Assembly: GCA_003030745.1 (NCBI GenBank)
Contig: PYVG01000017.1
Coordinates: 1 to 26,357 of the forward strand
Direction of reading: 5' to 3'
DNA length: 26,357 nucleotides
Source: Pseudidiomarina aestuarii
GTDB lineage: Bacteria > Pseudomonadota > Gammaproteobacteria > Enterobacterales > Alteromonadaceae
The notes under the pieces are model-generated. The model searched no databases. It was not told the origin of the DNA and saw only the letters and a list, made by a program, of their open reading frames with translations. This document shows, one piece after another, positions 15,309-24,710 of the stretch (its first letter is position 1; every line of letters begins with the position of its first letter). The position numbers were made by a program, and so were the translations under genes.

Positions 15309-16529
15309 CTACCGAACGCGCACGGTTAATGTGCCACTCACACCGCTATCGTTGTTACTGATAGAGCCTTGTTCAACATCATACCCACCAGCTTGCTGTG
15401 CTGCGGTACGAAACGCTTCAAAACTATTAAAACGCTCAGCACGCGCTTGCAAACGCAGCTCACCGCGTTCAAAGCGGAGTAATTCGAGTTGCATGTCACC
15501 CGCGGCTTGAAACGCCGGCTGCAAATCAGTCAGCACTTGCATCACATTACCGCTGACTGCTGCAGTTCCTGCTACGGCCTCAAGCTGACGACGCAGTTGC
15601 ACTTCCGCATTCACAATCTGGCCTTCACCTGGCACCACGTCACGATAGGTTTGCTCAATGGCAACACGTACTTGTTCTTGTTGCTGTCCAAGCTGAATAT
15701 AGGTTGCCACTTGCTGCACATACACCAATGCAATGAGCACCGTGGCAGCTGTGGCAACTGGGCGCCATTGTAAGTGAGTGCTTACCTTGCGGCGTTTACG
15801 TGTGACCTTGTAGTCGTTCTGACGTAGATTGATAGTGTGCTTATGCGCCGCGCTATTGGCGTTGGCAACGATGCTCAGCGGAACTTCAATATCGGCCGCT
15901 TCTAATTTGTCACTGGTGACTTGTACTGGGCCAAAATGCACCATTTTGGTGCAATCCGCATCCACAAAAGTCTCGAGGCCAAGACTGTCGAGAAGGTCTG
16001 CTTCGACCGCAAAACCCGACTGCTCACCATTGCGAATAATGACGTCATTGCCAAGCTGCAACGCATGCGCTGTATTCGCTGGCGGCGCCGGCAACATATA
16101 AAAGTCAGGAAATAACTGATCGGCCTCAATATCAGCTGCTTGCAACCACTCGAGCCAGTTTTGCATAGCCGCATCGGAAACGACGGCAACCGGAAGCGGT
16201 GTTTCAGCTCCAGCTACTTTAAAATTGGTAGGCCAAGCAAAATGAAGCTTGTCGATATCAGTCGCGAACTCATCTTCGAGTGTGTTTGGCACTAATTGCG
16301 CCCAGAGCCGCTGCGAACCAGCCGGTAACGGTGCATGTTTCATACTCACCGCTTGCCCTGCTACAAACACCGCCACGTCGCGACTGCGAGCGCGCTCGGT
16401 CAATTGCGCTAAGTCACTGGCTTGTGGCACTGTACCGCTCGCGATCAATTCGCTGGTGGTGCTATTCCATATCAGCCAATGCACGGGTTGCTCAGCGCTT
16501 GCGGGCAGCCGAATGTACAGCGTTTCCAT
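15309..16529 (-). CDS. gspL: T2SS-1 assembly platform protein GspL
   Basis: A 406-residue protein with an actin-like cytoplasmic domain (about 1-250), one membrane segment (about 258-280, WRPVATAATVLIALVYVQQV) and a periplasmic coiled coil. A ferredoxin-like domain follows. Visible GspL blocks include the start METLYIRLPASAEQPVHWLIW and the segment AQLVPNTLEDEFATDIDKLHFA, which corresponds to the family's conserved 'LED-LA-D-E-LHFA' motif. GspL anchors GspE to the membrane. A strong ribosome site (TAGGAG) lies six bases before the ATG, and only one base separates it from gspK. Confidence 0.95.
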   Translation of the reverse strand: METLYIRLPASAEQPVHWLIWNSTTSELIASGTVPQASDLAQLTERARSRDVAVFVAGQAVSMKHAPLPAGSQRLWAQLVPNTLEDEFATDIDKLHFAWPTNFKVAGAETPLPVAVVSDAAMQNWLEWLQAADIEADQLFPDFYMLPAPPANTAHALQLGNDVIIRNGEQSGFAVEADLLDSLGLETFVDADCTKMVHFGPVQVTSDKLEAADIEVPLSIVANANSAAHKHTINLRQNDYKVTRKRRKVSTHLQWRPVATAATVLIALVYVQQVATYIQLGQQQEQVRVAIEQTYRDVVPGEGQIVNAEVQLRRQLEAVAGTAAVSGNVMQVLTDLQPAFQAAGDMQLELLRFERGELRLQARAERFNSFEAFRTAAQQAGGYDVEQGSISNNDSGVSGTLTVRVR

Positions 16530-16530
16530 A

Positions 16531-17595
16531 TTAATCTCCTATGCTTCGGTAAAGTACCCGTGTCTGCTCTTCACCGATGAGCAAGAACGAACGGCCACGC
16601 AAGGTTAGATCACCGAAGTTAATTTGTGCTGTGACTTCAAAATACTGACTTTTCACGGACAGATCGTCAAGCGCTCCGCCCAATTGACTGACAACCGTTG
16701 CATCAGGGCGAACATTGCCCCCAAACTCCGGTCGAATTTGGTTCGATTCAGCGCGCGACATTGCGCTGTCATTGCGCAGGTTTTCGGTTGATTCGTAGCC
16801 CTCTTCGGGCCGACTATTGAGGAAGCTCTGCGCATCATCAACGGTCATGGCACCCAAGGTGGCGGCATACAATAATTCCGGCCGATTCTCAGGTACGGTG
16901 TTCGGATTCAATGTCCATTTGGCGTTGTTCGGCCACATACACAGGTAAGGCTTCATCACTTGATAGATTTGTGGTGTGACACCGCGAATCAAACGCAACT
17001 CTGAATACTCAGCCAAATAGGTATTGCCGGTGCGATACGGAAACTCACGTGATTCATAGTCGGCGTCTTCGGCACCATAACTGCTGACCAAGTTTTGATC
17101 TTCATCGAGCCAATCGACGGTACTATCGACAATAGTATCGATGGTGTATTGATCGCCATCTTCCAATACTGCCATTAAAAGCATCCGAAATTGTGTTTTG
17201 CGACGCTCAAGCAGACCTTGCTGATCTTCAGGTAGGCGCATGCTGTTGACGTTGAAACAGCTGTGCTGATCTTTAATCACGCCTTGAATGTCGCCCCCTT
17301 CAACAGGGTACCGCTGCCCGCTCGAGCTTTGCAGTGCCCATTCTTGCTGTAAGTGTGCGGTAAAATCATCTTCCACTAATTCGGTTTGCAGTAAGTCACG
17401 CACTATGGTTTCGGCACTGACCCAATACCAATGGCCTTGCTCGGCTTGTTGTAAGTTGGCAGTCCGCAGCACGCTGGTTTGTAACCGTTCACTCAAACTC
17501 ATGGCAACCACGGCCACGATAGCGACGACCAGCAGCACGATAATTAACGCGACGCCTTGTTGTTGTGGCTTGCTTGAGCTCATGTGCTTGTGCAT
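16531..17595 (-). CDS. gspK: T2SS-1 minor pseudopilin GspK
   Basis: A 354-residue minor pseudopilin. Leader MHKHMSSSKPQQQG is followed by VALIIVLLVVAIVAVVAMSL with no Glu at mature position 5, characteristic of GspK. The large soluble domain has family blocks: SAETIVRDLLQTEL, CFNVNSMRLPEDQQ, VDSTVDWLDEDQNLVSSYGAED and AEYSELRLIRGVTPQIY. The Asp/Glu-rich segments correspond to the GspK alpha domain and calcium sites. It sits at the pseudopilus tip. The start overlaps the gspJ stop by one base and has the site GGAG upstream; a second ATG at 17583 lacks one. Confidence 0.96.
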   Translation of the reverse strand: MHKHMSSSKPQQQGVALIIVLLVVAIVAVVAMSLSERLQTSVLRTANLQQAEQGHWYWVSAETIVRDLLQTELVEDDFTAHLQQEWALQSSSGQRYPVEGGDIQGVIKDQHSCFNVNSMRLPEDQQGLLERRKTQFRMLLMAVLEDGDQYTIDTIVDSTVDWLDEDQNLVSSYGAEDADYESREFPYRTGNTYLAEYSELRLIRGVTPQIYQVMKPYLCMWPNNAKWTLNPNTVPENRPELLYAATLGAMTVDDAQSFLNSRPEEGYESTENLRNDSAMSRAESNQIRPEFGGNVRPDATVVSQLGGALDDLSVKSQYFEVTAQINFGDLTLRGRSFLLIGEEQTRVLYRSIGD

Positions 17596-18320
17596 TAGCT
17601 TTCTCCGCCATTCGGATTATCTGGGGTGTCCGGCTGCGGGTTATTCTCGTCTGGGTTCTGTTCAATCGGCTCGGGCACTTGCTCTGTGAAATCACCGCCG
17701 TTAATGGTGAACACGCGTTGAATGTGGCCCCAACGCTCGGTGACTAACGTCAGCTCGATGGCCAACGGTAGTTCATTAGTAAAGTTCCACTCTTCGAGCC
17801 ATTCATCACTGCCAGCTGCGCCCGCGCCAGCATTATTGCGCGCTTCATCAGCAGGTGGGCGCCGATAAAACATGAGCTCCATCGACTCGACACCCTCGAA
17901 AATAATACGAGACTTGGCATCTTCACTGGCGCTCACATCCACATAATAAAAATTCTCGCGAACCAAATTACCCTCTTCCAGCAAATATGCGACTGGCTCG
18001 AGTTCACTGCGCGGTAACATGGCACCGGGGTTTAACCAGCCGTTGCGGACAAAGGCAAACCGCTCGTCATCGGCAAAAAAGAACCTGCCCGTAGCGTTCT
18101 TGCGCGGCACCATGGAGCGAATGTCTCGTTCTAAGGTCAGCATGGAATATTGCAGTTGTTGCAGGTCTTGAATCGCGCTTTCGCTTTGTTCGCTCGTGCG
18201 CATCATACTGTTGACGACACTCGACGCCGCTATACCAATAATGGCAAAAATCGCCATGGTGACGAGCACTTCCACTAAGGTGAAGCCGCTTTTGCTTGAG
18301 GTGTTGCCTAACCGTTTCAT
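17595..18320 (-). CDS. gspJ: T2SS-1 minor pseudopilin GspJ with extended acidic tail
   Basis: A 241-residue pseudopilin. Leader MKRLGNTSSKSG is followed by FTLVEVLVTMAIFAIIGIAA with Glu5. GspJ-specific blocks are visible: LQQLQYSMLTLERDIRSMVPR, GWLNPGAMLPRSELEPVAYLLEEG, NFYYVDVS and VESMELMFY. The last 29 residues (about 213-241; EQVPEPIEQNPDENNPQPDT onward) are almost all Pro, Glu, Asn and Asp and should be disordered; this tail is not part of the usual GspJ fold, and the protein is longer than typical (around 200). The ATG overlaps the gspI stop by four bases. Confidence 0.95.
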   Translation of the reverse strand: MKRLGNTSSKSGFTLVEVLVTMAIFAIIGIAASSVVNSMMRTSEQSESAIQDLQQLQYSMLTLERDIRSMVPRKNATGRFFFADDERFAFVRNGWLNPGAMLPRSELEPVAYLLEEGNLVRENFYYVDVSASEDAKSRIIFEGVESMELMFYRRPPADEARNNAGAGAAGSDEWLEEWNFTNELPLAIELTLVTERWGHIQRVFTINGGDFTEQVPEPIEQNPDENNPQPDTPDNPNGGES

Positions 18321-18694
18321 TCGCGAATAGGCCCCTGATAGACGCTGATCTGATGCAACGGACGTTGCTCAGGATCATCCGCCGGTGCAACCCGCACGGT
18401 TACGTAATAAATGCCTTCGTTGGGTGTGTCACTGACTTCAACGGTCCAGTTAAAAGATTGGTCGGCAATAATCTCGGTGCCATTCGAGTTGTCACGCGGC
18501 GGATATTCCAGTGACATCCGCGCCACCGCATTGCTAGCGGCATAACGCGCCAACGTCTTCTCTTGCATGTAACTTAAGTCATTGAGATGACCACTGGACG
18601 AAGAAATGCCAGCGATAGCAGCTAATGCGAAAATCGCCAGCGCTGCCATAACTTCAATGAGTGTGAAACCTTGATGATGAGGCTTAAAGGTCAT
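18317..18694 (-). CDS. gspI: T2SS-1 minor pseudopilin GspI
   Basis: A 125-residue pseudopilin, the normal GspI length. Leader MTFKPHHQG is followed by FTLIEVMAALAIFALAAIAG with Glu5. The conserved GspI sequence YAASNAVARMSLEYPPRDN and the C-terminal RVAPADDPEQRPLHQISVY follow. The ATG at 18718 is in frame upstream but has no ribosome site; the ATG at 18694 has GGAGG upstream, gives a standard leader and overlaps gspH by 11 bp. Confidence 0.95.
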   Translation of the reverse strand: MTFKPHHQGFTLIEVMAALAIFALAAIAGISSSSGHLNDLSYMQEKTLARYAASNAVARMSLEYPPRDNSNGTEIIADQSFNWTVEVSDTPNEGIYYVTVRVAPADDPEQRPLHQISVYQGPIRE

Positions 18695-19295
18695 TTTCAA
18701 ACGCCTCCGCCAAGTCATCGAGATAATCTAATCGACCGAAATCCAACTGAAAGCCATCGAGGCTATGAATGCCTAGTTCAGGCGCTTCAGGACGCTCTAA
18801 GTCAGTAAATGTGAGACGAAAAATAGGTAACTCACCACTGCCAAAAATAAACAACTGCGGAAATAACGGTGGCCCTTGGTCATCTGTTCCTGATGAGGAT
18901 TCGGTGTCATCGTCACTATCTTCTGGGGTGAATAACTCAATGACCTCTTGCTCGTCATCAATCATGCCAATGCCTTGAATATCGACCGTCAGCCGCGTAT
19001 CCATGGGCAGTAACTGTTCACGTAAACCACGCTCATCCAGCGCTTCCCAGCGCAAATTGTCTTGGTTCCAACGGACAAAACGATAACTCTCATCATCAAA
19101 ATGAAAGCCCAAAATGGCATGCCGAACCAGTGCATACTCACGCGCATACTCCATGCGATAGTAGAGTTCTTGCACAAATTCGGCATTGTCGTCATCACGG
19201 CGGTCGGGCACTACAAAGGTCACGGCGGTTGCGAGAATCGCAATAATCGCCAGTGTGACCATCACCTCTATAAGCGTAAACCCGCGCTGACGCAT
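18684..19295 (-). CDS. gspH: T2SS-1 minor pseudopilin GspH with acidic insert
   Basis: A 203-residue pseudopilin. Leader MRQRG is followed by FTLIEVMVTLAIIAILATAV with Glu5, then the GspH-like YYRMEYAREYALVRHAILGF and FRLTFTDLERPEAPELGI. Between about residues 113 and 142 there is a strongly acidic, Ser-rich stretch (PEDSDDDTESSSGTDDQ) that separates two beta-sheet blocks and looks like a disordered loop. The frame includes a TTG codon just before the ATG; the ATG at 19295 with AAGG upstream is preferred. It lies 15 bp after gspG. Confidence 0.93.
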   Translation of the reverse strand: MRQRGFTLIEVMVTLAIIAILATAVTFVVPDRRDDDNAEFVQELYYRMEYAREYALVRHAILGFHFDDESYRFVRWNQDNLRWEALDERGLREQLLPMDTRLTVDIQGIGMIDDEQEVIELFTPEDSDDDTESSSGTDDQGPPLFPQLFIFGSGELPIFRLTFTDLERPEAPELGIHSLDGFQLDFGRLDYLDDLAEAFENDL

Positions 19296-19310
19296 CAATT
19301 ACCTTAGTTC

Positions 19311-19724
19311 TTAGTCTTCGAGATTCCAGTTACCGATGTCGTCTTCGGTGCCGGCTTGACCATCAGGACCTGCAGAGAAGATATCGATATCACCATATTC
19401 ACCAGGATTCAGCATTAAATACGCATTGCCATATGGGTCGTTTGGAAGTCGAGCAATGTAGCCACCGCGACGATAGTTACGTGGCGGATCTATTTGTGGT
19501 TCTTCAACTAGTGCCTGCAACCCTTGCTCAGTAGTCGGATAGACGCCGTTATCAAGACGATATTGCGCTAGCGCATTCTCCAGCGAGACGATATCGGTAC
19601 GCGCTTTCTGCCGGTTGGCTGAATCACTGGCACCAATAACATTGGGCACAATGAGTGCGGCTAACAATCCGAGAATGGCAATCACGACCATAATCTCGAG
19701 CAAACTAAATCCTTTCTGTTTCAT
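19311..19724 (-). CDS. gspG: T2SS-1 major pseudopilin GspG
   Basis: A 137-residue major pseudopilin, building block of the pseudopilus shaft. Leader MKQKG is followed by FSLLEIMVVIAILGLLAALI with Glu5. The signature body follows: LENALAQYRLDNGVYPTTEQ, GLQALVEEPQIDPPRNYR, GGYIARLPNDPYGNAYLMLN and the calcium-site C terminus FSAGPDGQAGTEDDIGNW. Cleavage and N-methylation by a prepilin peptidase are expected, but none is encoded in the window. It has a good ribosome site (TAGGGG) and is preceded by a structured 91 bp spacer after gspF. Confidence 0.98.
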   Translation of the reverse strand: MKQKGFSLLEIMVVIAILGLLAALIVPNVIGASDSANRQKARTDIVSLENALAQYRLDNGVYPTTEQGLQALVEEPQIDPPRNYRRGGYIARLPNDPYGNAYLMLNPGEYGDIDIFSAGPDGQAGTEDDIGNWNLED

Positions 19725-19743
19725 AAATAACCCCTAGTAAACA

Positions 19744-19809
19744 GTGAATGGTGAACGGTGAACGGAACAGCTTGGTTTTCCAATTCACTGTTCACTATTC
19801 ACCTTTCAC
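19744..19809. repeat. Inverted array of GTGAANN heptamers between gspF and gspG
   Basis: Three contiguous heptamers GTGAATG, GTGAACG, GTGAACG lie at 19744-19764. Four heptamers in the opposite orientation (AATTCAC, TGTTCAC, TATTCAC, CTTTCAC) lie at 19782-19809, with a 17-base spacer between. In RNA the two arms can pair over about 21 bases with five of every seven positions matched, giving a long imperfect hairpin just upstream of gspG. It is not followed by a T run, so it is not a classical terminator. It could be a transcript-processing or stabilising element, or remains of a small palindromic repeat. Confidence 0.7.
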
Positions 19810-19815
19810 TTTCAG

Positions 19816-21063
19816 TTAGAGTCCCATCGCTTGGTTTAGTGCCAGGATGGGCTGAATAATCGCTAATACGATGAACAAGACAATCCCCGCCATAGTCACA
19901 ATCAACGCTGGTTCGAATATTTTCAGAGCCACGTTCATGGTGTTTTCAAAATCGCGATCTTGGTTGTCTGCGGCGCGGCCGAGCATTTGCTCCAGCTCTC
20001 CACTTTTCTCACCGGCGGCAATCATGTGCAGCATCATAGGTGGGAACAATTTAGTGTTAGCCAGTGCGTTACGCAATGACGAGCCCTCTCGCACACGGTC
20101 TGACGCATCTTCAATAGCTTGTTGCATGGCGCGGTTGGTGAGGACGCGGCCGGTGATCCGCAGGCCATCTAAGAGTGGTACTGCCGATGCAGATAAAATA
20201 CTCAAAGTCCGACTAAAACGTGCTGTGTTGACCGCTCGAATCACGCGACCAAATAGTGGTGTTTTCAGCACCCAGGCATCGTACTTGTCGCGAAACGCGG
20301 GCTTTCTCAATGCTTGCGTGAACACAATGCTGGCGACGATGAGCGCCACTAGAATATAGGGCCCAAAAGTTTGTAGGAAGCTACTGATAGCGAGCATCAC
20401 TGTGGTGGTGGTCGGCAAAGTCTGATCCAGCGAGATAAACTGCTCAACGATGTTCGGTACCACCGACACCAACAAGAAAATCACGATGCAAATAGCGACG
20501 AATGTCAGCACCATGGGATAAATCAGTGCTTGAGTCATTTGGCTTTTCAAGCGATTACGCTGTTCGGTGTAATCAGCAAGTCGATTCAAAACTTCGTCGA
20601 GGTGCCCTGAGCGCTCACCCGCAGCCACCATTGATGTGAAGAGCTTATCGAATACGTGGGGATATTCGCTCATGGCCTCGGCCAAGGAATAACCCTCAAC
20701 GACCTTCGAGCGCACCGCCATCAGTAAGTTGGTCAGCCGCGCTTTGTCGGTCTGCTCCGCTACTGCCAGCAATGCTTGTTCAATAGGTAACGCGCCCTGC
20801 ACGAGGGTTGCCAATTGACGGGTGATCAGTGCTAAATCAGCGGCTTTAATGCGGCGAATTCGCGCTCGCGCAAACCAGCCCGCAACACCGCCTTGGGTTG
20901 ATTCACTGGTGGTACGATTTTGTTGCTCGGCCACTTCAACCGATACCGGCAACAAACCTTGTTCACGCAGGAGCTGACGCACTTGGCGTTCGGTATCCCC
21001 TTCAAGAACACCATTCTTTTTGCGCCCACTGGCATCCAGCGCTTGATACGCAAATGCACCCAT
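19816..21063 (-). CDS. gspF: T2SS-1 inner-membrane platform protein GspF
   Basis: A 415-residue polytopic protein with two T2SS-F domains. The first includes LITRQLATLVQGALPIEQAL and VAAGERSGHLDEVLNRLADY; the second includes ARFSRTLSILSASAVPLLDG and IAAGEKSGELEQMLGRAADN. Membrane segments are at about 180-205, 225-250 and 385-408. The N terminus MGAFAYQALDASGRKKNGVL is the standard GspF start. It contacts GspE and GspL in the inner membrane. It starts three bases after the gspE stop. Confidence 0.97.
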   Translation of the reverse strand: MGAFAYQALDASGRKKNGVLEGDTERQVRQLLREQGLLPVSVEVAEQQNRTTSESTQGGVAGWFARARIRRIKAADLALITRQLATLVQGALPIEQALLAVAEQTDKARLTNLLMAVRSKVVEGYSLAEAMSEYPHVFDKLFTSMVAAGERSGHLDEVLNRLADYTEQRNRLKSQMTQALIYPMVLTFVAICIVIFLLVSVVPNIVEQFISLDQTLPTTTTVMLAISSFLQTFGPYILVALIVASIVFTQALRKPAFRDKYDAWVLKTPLFGRVIRAVNTARFSRTLSILSASAVPLLDGLRITGRVLTNRAMQQAIEDASDRVREGSSLRNALANTKLFPPMMLHMIAAGEKSGELEQMLGRAADNQDRDFENTMNVALKIFEPALIVTMAGIVLFIVLAIIQPILALNQAMGL

Positions 21064-21066
21064 ACG

Positions 21067-22584
21067 TTATTCCTCACGCGTAACGCGCAAGACTTCCTCT
21101 AATGTGGTTAAACCCAGTGCGACTTTGCTCAAACCGTCATCGCGAATACTCGGCGTATGCTTGCGCACGTATTTATCGATGGACTGCTCGCCATGCCCGT
21201 TATGCACCAGTTCACGCACCTTCTCATCGACCACCAGCAATTCATGAATACCGGTACGACCGCGATACCCGGTGTGATTACACTTGTCGCAACCTTTCGC
21301 ACGATACAAGACCGCCGCTTTGCGTTCTTTCTTGCTGAAAAACTCGAGTTCATCGTCACTCGGGTCATAGGTTTCTTTACACTCTTCGCACAGCGTACGC
21401 ACGAGTCGTTGTGCCAACACTGCAAGGAGTGAAGAACTCAATAGGAAAGGTTCAACGCCCATATCTTCCAGACGCGTAATCGCGCCAGCGGCGGTGTTGG
21501 TGTGTAAGGTCGACATTACTAAGTGACCGGTCAACGACGCTTGCACGGCAATTTGGGCGGTTTCGACATCACGAATCTCACCGACCATGACGACGTCGGG
21601 ATCTTGTCGCAAAATAGCGCGTAAGCCACGAGCAAAGGTCATTTGCACTTTGGGATTGACCTGCATCTGCCCGATACCTTCAATGGCATACTCAATCGGG
21701 TCTTCAACGGTCAAAATGTTACGGTCTTTGGAGTTGATGTCACTCAAGCCCGCATACAAAGTGGTACTTTTACCAGAACCGGTTGGGCCGGTAACCAAGA
21801 TGATGCCGTGGGGCTTTTTGATAAGTTCCGCGAAAATCTTGCGGTTCGCTTCTGTCATGCCAAGCTGCGCCAAATTCAAACGCGCGTTGTTTTTATCGAG
21901 CAAACGCAGTACTACCCGCTCGCCATGATTCGATGGCATGGTGGAAACCCGAACATCAACCGCACGACCGGCAATCAGCAGGCTAATACGACCGTCTTGC
22001 GGCACCCGCTTTTCAGCGATATCTAACTGCGCCATAACCTTGATCCGCGATACCAGCAGCGAACTCAGTTTTCGGTTGGGGCGAATGACTTCACGCAGCA
22101 CGCCGTCAATTCGGAAGCGCACTAATAAGTCTTTCTCAAAGGTCTCGATATGAATATCTGACGCGCCTTCTTTAATCGCTTCCGACAACATAGCGTTGAT
22201 CAATTTAATGATTGGCGCGTCATCTTCACTTTCGAGTAAGTCTTCGGTTTGCGGTAGTTCGTCGGCGAGCGAGAATAAGTTGGTTTCGTTACCAATGTCT
22301 TCCATCAACTGTTTCGCTTCCGAAGAATCACGCTGATAGGCTTGCGTCAAAATCGCTTCAAAGGTGTCGTTGTCATGCTTTTGCACGCTGAACGATTGAC
22401 CGAGTACGCGGCGCACTTCAATCAAGGCATCGCGGTCAAAGTCAGCGCGGGTGTGGACAATGTAAGTCGGCTCACCGTCTGGCTCATTGCGATTTTCTTG
22501 TACCACCACACCGTGCCGTTTGGCGAATCCAAATGGCAAGCGTCGCGGCGCTATAACTGCTGCGACGTCAGCGATTTCACTCAT
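21067..22584 (-). CDS. gspE: T2SS-1 assembly ATPase GspE
   Basis: A 505-residue secretion ATPase. Its N terminus ([16 protein letters not shown]) is the Eps/Gsp-type N1 domain that binds GspL. The N2 domain ([20 protein letters not shown]) is at 142-161, Walker A GPTGSGKS at 266-273, the Asp box VEDPIEYA at 293-300, Walker [10 protein letters not shown] at 331-339 and the His box [11 protein letters not shown] at 354-364. The zinc-binding cysteines are Cys399/402 and Cys432/435. It powers pseudopilus extension from the cytoplasmic face of the platform. The frame runs upstream to 22671, but the ATG at 22584 has the ribosome site GAAGGG and overlaps the gspD stop by 8 bp, and the family N terminus starts there. 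Confidence 0.97.
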   Translation of the reverse strand: MSEIADVAAVIAPRRLPFGFAKRHGVVVQENRNEPDGEPTYIVHTRADFDRDALIEVRRVLGQSFSVQKHDNDTFEAILTQAYQRDSSEAKQLMEDIGNETNLFSLADELPQTEDLLESEDDAPIIKLINAMLSEAIKEGASDIHIETFEKDLLVRFRIDGVLREVIRPNRKLSSLLVSRIKVMAQLDIAEKRVPQDGRISLLIAGRAVDVRVSTMPSNHGERVVLRLLDKNNARLNLAQLGMTEANRKIFAELIKKPHGIILVTGPTGSGKSTTLYAGLSDINSKDRNILTVEDPIEYAIEGIGQMQVNPKVQMTFARGLRAILRQDPDVVMVGEIRDVETAQIAVQASLTGHLVMSTLHTNTAAGAITRLEDMGVEPFLLSSSLLAVLAQRLVRTLCEECKETYDPSDDELEFFSKKERKAAVLYRAKGCDKCNHTGYRGRTGIHELLVVDEKVRELVHNGHGEQSIDKYVRKHTPSIRDDGLSKVALGLTTLEEVLRVTREE

Positions 22585-24682
22585 TGCCAGACCCTTCTTT
22601 CTGATCTTTGATGGCGCCCTTCTCGCGCAGGTATTCTTCATAACCTGGCGGTAATGCCAGCGATGTATCAAATTCAGGTAACACTGGAGATTCTGTACGT
22701 GGCATTAACTCAATACCATCTTCGTTCGCCTTCAATTGTTCAGCGCGAATGTAATTGTACTTGCGGCTGCTGAGACCAGTTGCCGTGGACGAATCACGAA
22801 TAATGGTCGGCTTTATAAAGACCATCAAATTACGCTTTTGCCGCGTAGTTGAAGTAGAGCTGAACAGTTTACCTAAGTATGGAATGTCGCCGAGCAATGG
22901 AATTTTCGAGACGCTTTCCTGAACATCTTCATCAATCAAACCACCTAACACGATGGTTTCGCCATCTTCGGCCATGACCACGGTGTTCAGCTCACGTTTG
23001 TTGATGGTGATATCCACTGCAGTAGCACCGCTTAAGCTGGATACTTCTTGCTCGATAACCATTTGTACCGCATTACCTTCGTTGATTTGTGGCGTCACCT
23101 TCAACTTGATACCAATGTCTTCACGGTTCACGGTTTGGAATGGGTTTTGATTGTCACTGCCAATAGTCGAACCAGTAATAGTTGGCACGGACTGACCGAC
23201 CAGGAATGATGCTTCTTCATTGTCCACGGTCATGATGCTTGGCGTGGCCAAAATGTTGGAATTGGTGGTGGTGCTGACCGCTTGTAAAATGGCGCCCCAG
23301 TCATTTTTGATGACCCCAATCATGGTACCGTTCACGTTGCCGAGCAACTGCGCGAGTAACTCAACGTTACCTTGCTGCGCTGGCTCCTCGGTAACCAATG
23401 GGTTCCCTGCATTATCGACTTCACGGGTAATACGACCCGGTTGTTCCTGCGCCAAATAAGCGGCAGCAGCCAACTGACCGATCGGTACTTGGTTACCGTT
23501 GCTGTATTGCACCAAGCCACCGTCTTCTGAAATCCACTGCAGGCCAAAATCAACACCGTCGCCTTCGAAAATCTCAACAATAATGGCTTCTACGTGAACC
23601 TGCGCTCGACGGATATCGAGCTGGCGAATCACGTTCTCAAGGTTCAACAACATGTCTGGTTGCGCGGTGATAACTAGTGAGTTGCTGGCTTCGTGTGAGG
23701 TAATGCTGATGTTGTTGTTGGAACGGCTGCGGCGCTGCTGTGCGCCCTGTGGTTGGCCCTGGCCGCCCTGCTGCTGTTCTGCCACTAACGAATCTGACAC
23801 GCCCTGCAATACATCCACCAACTCTTCAGCTTTGGCATACTTCAGATACACCACGCGGGTGTTGCCTTCGGTTTGCAGATCTTTATCGAGCTGCTCAATG
23901 AGTTTAACGACACGTTCGCGCGCTTGCGGCTCACCGCTCACTACCACCGAGTTGGTGCGCTCATCAGCGACAATTTTCGGGATCAATAATGCTGGCGTAC
24001 CATCCGCAGTTTTCTCAAACAACGCAGAAGCGATACGAACCACTTCCGATGCTGATGCGTACTGCAACTTCACGACGCGGACGTCTTGGTTCCCGGCGCG
24101 GTCGACCCGCTCAATTATTTCAACTAAACGCTGCACGGTCTCACTGCGGCCGGTCAGCATGATCACGTTTGACGGGTCATAAGAAACCACGTTACCGCCA
24201 CCGCTGGCGTCATTCAGCAAACGCAGTAACGGAGCTAATTCACGCACAGAAACATTCAGAACAGGAACGACGCGAGTGACTAATGTATCGCCACCTAGCG
24301 AGTTGTCATCAACCACCGGAATGGCGCCGTTGCGCGCATCTTTGTCACGCATAACCTTGATGACGCCCGATTCCATTTGTACCGTGGCAAAACCGTAGAC
24401 ATCCAACACGTTCAGGAAGAACTGCCAATACTGCTCTTCTGTCATCACATCATAACTACGCACGTCAATTTTGCCGCGTACATCGGGGTCGATAATCATG
24501 GTTTTACCCAAGTTACGTCCCACTACCTGAATGAATTCAGTGATGTCTGTGTTCTTAAAGCTCGCGGCGTATTCGACCGGCTCTTCGGCTGCGCTGCGTT
24601 GTGCTTGGGCGTAGCTCACAGCTGAGGTAGCTGCGGCGGCGAGGCTCAATGCCAGCGCGATGGAGAGTGTGGAGTGACGCAT
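22577..24682 (-). CDS. gspD: T2SS-1 outer-membrane secretin GspD
   Basis: A 701-residue secretin. A cleavable Sec signal (cleavage near Ala27, SAVSYAQA) without lipobox precedes N0 (about 37-110), N1 (about 134-195), N2 (about 200-268) and N3 (about 275-357). N3 is interrupted by a Gln/Gly/Arg-rich loop (about 302-324). The secretin core (about 360-632) shows the gate motif VPTITGS near 499 and the signature [22 protein letters not shown]-terminal extension (633-701) resembles the S-domain that binds a pilotin, so a GspS/AspS-type partner elsewhere is likely, in contrast to the lipoprotein secretin of T2SS-2. The frame is open to 24745, but the ATG at 24682 has AAAGGA six bases upstream and starts directly with the signal peptide. 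Confidence 0.97.
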   Translation of the reverse strand: MRHSTLSIALALSLAAAATSAVSYAQAQRSAAEEPVEYAASFKNTDITEFIQVVGRNLGKTMIIDPDVRGKIDVRSYDVMTEEQYWQFFLNVLDVYGFATVQMESGVIKVMRDKDARNGAIPVVDDNSLGGDTLVTRVVPVLNVSVRELAPLLRLLNDASGGGNVVSYDPSNVIMLTGRSETVQRLVEIIERVDRAGNQDVRVVKLQYASASEVVRIASALFEKTADGTPALLIPKIVADERTNSVVVSGEPQARERVVKLIEQLDKDLQTEGNTRVVYLKYAKAEELVDVLQGVSDSLVAEQQQGGQGQPQGAQQRRSRSNNNISITSHEASNSLVITAQPDMLLNLENVIRQLDIRRAQVHVEAIIVEIFEGDGVDFGLQWISEDGGLVQYSNGNQVPIGQLAAAAYLAQEQPGRITREVDNAGNPLVTEEPAQQGNVELLAQLLGNVNGTMIGVIKNDWGAILQAVSTTTNSNILATPSIMTVDNEEASFLVGQSVPTITGSTIGSDNQNPFQTVNREDIGIKLKVTPQINEGNAVQMVIEQEVSSLSGATAVDITINKRELNTVVMAEDGETIVLGGLIDEDVQESVSKIPLLGDIPYLGKLFSSTSTTRQKRNLMVFIKPTIIRDSSTATGLSSRKYNYIRAEQLKANEDGIELMPRTESPVLPEFDTSLALPPGYEEYLREKGAIKDQKEGSGNE

Positions 24683-24710
24683 GCGTGTTCCTTTCATTCT
24701 GATTCTGCTT

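Noticed and set aside
23652..24182. 176-codon plus-strand frame inside gspD
   Set aside because: Cys/Ser/Thr-rich composition typical of an antisense shadow; it lies wholly within the clearly conserved N-domains and early core of the secretin.
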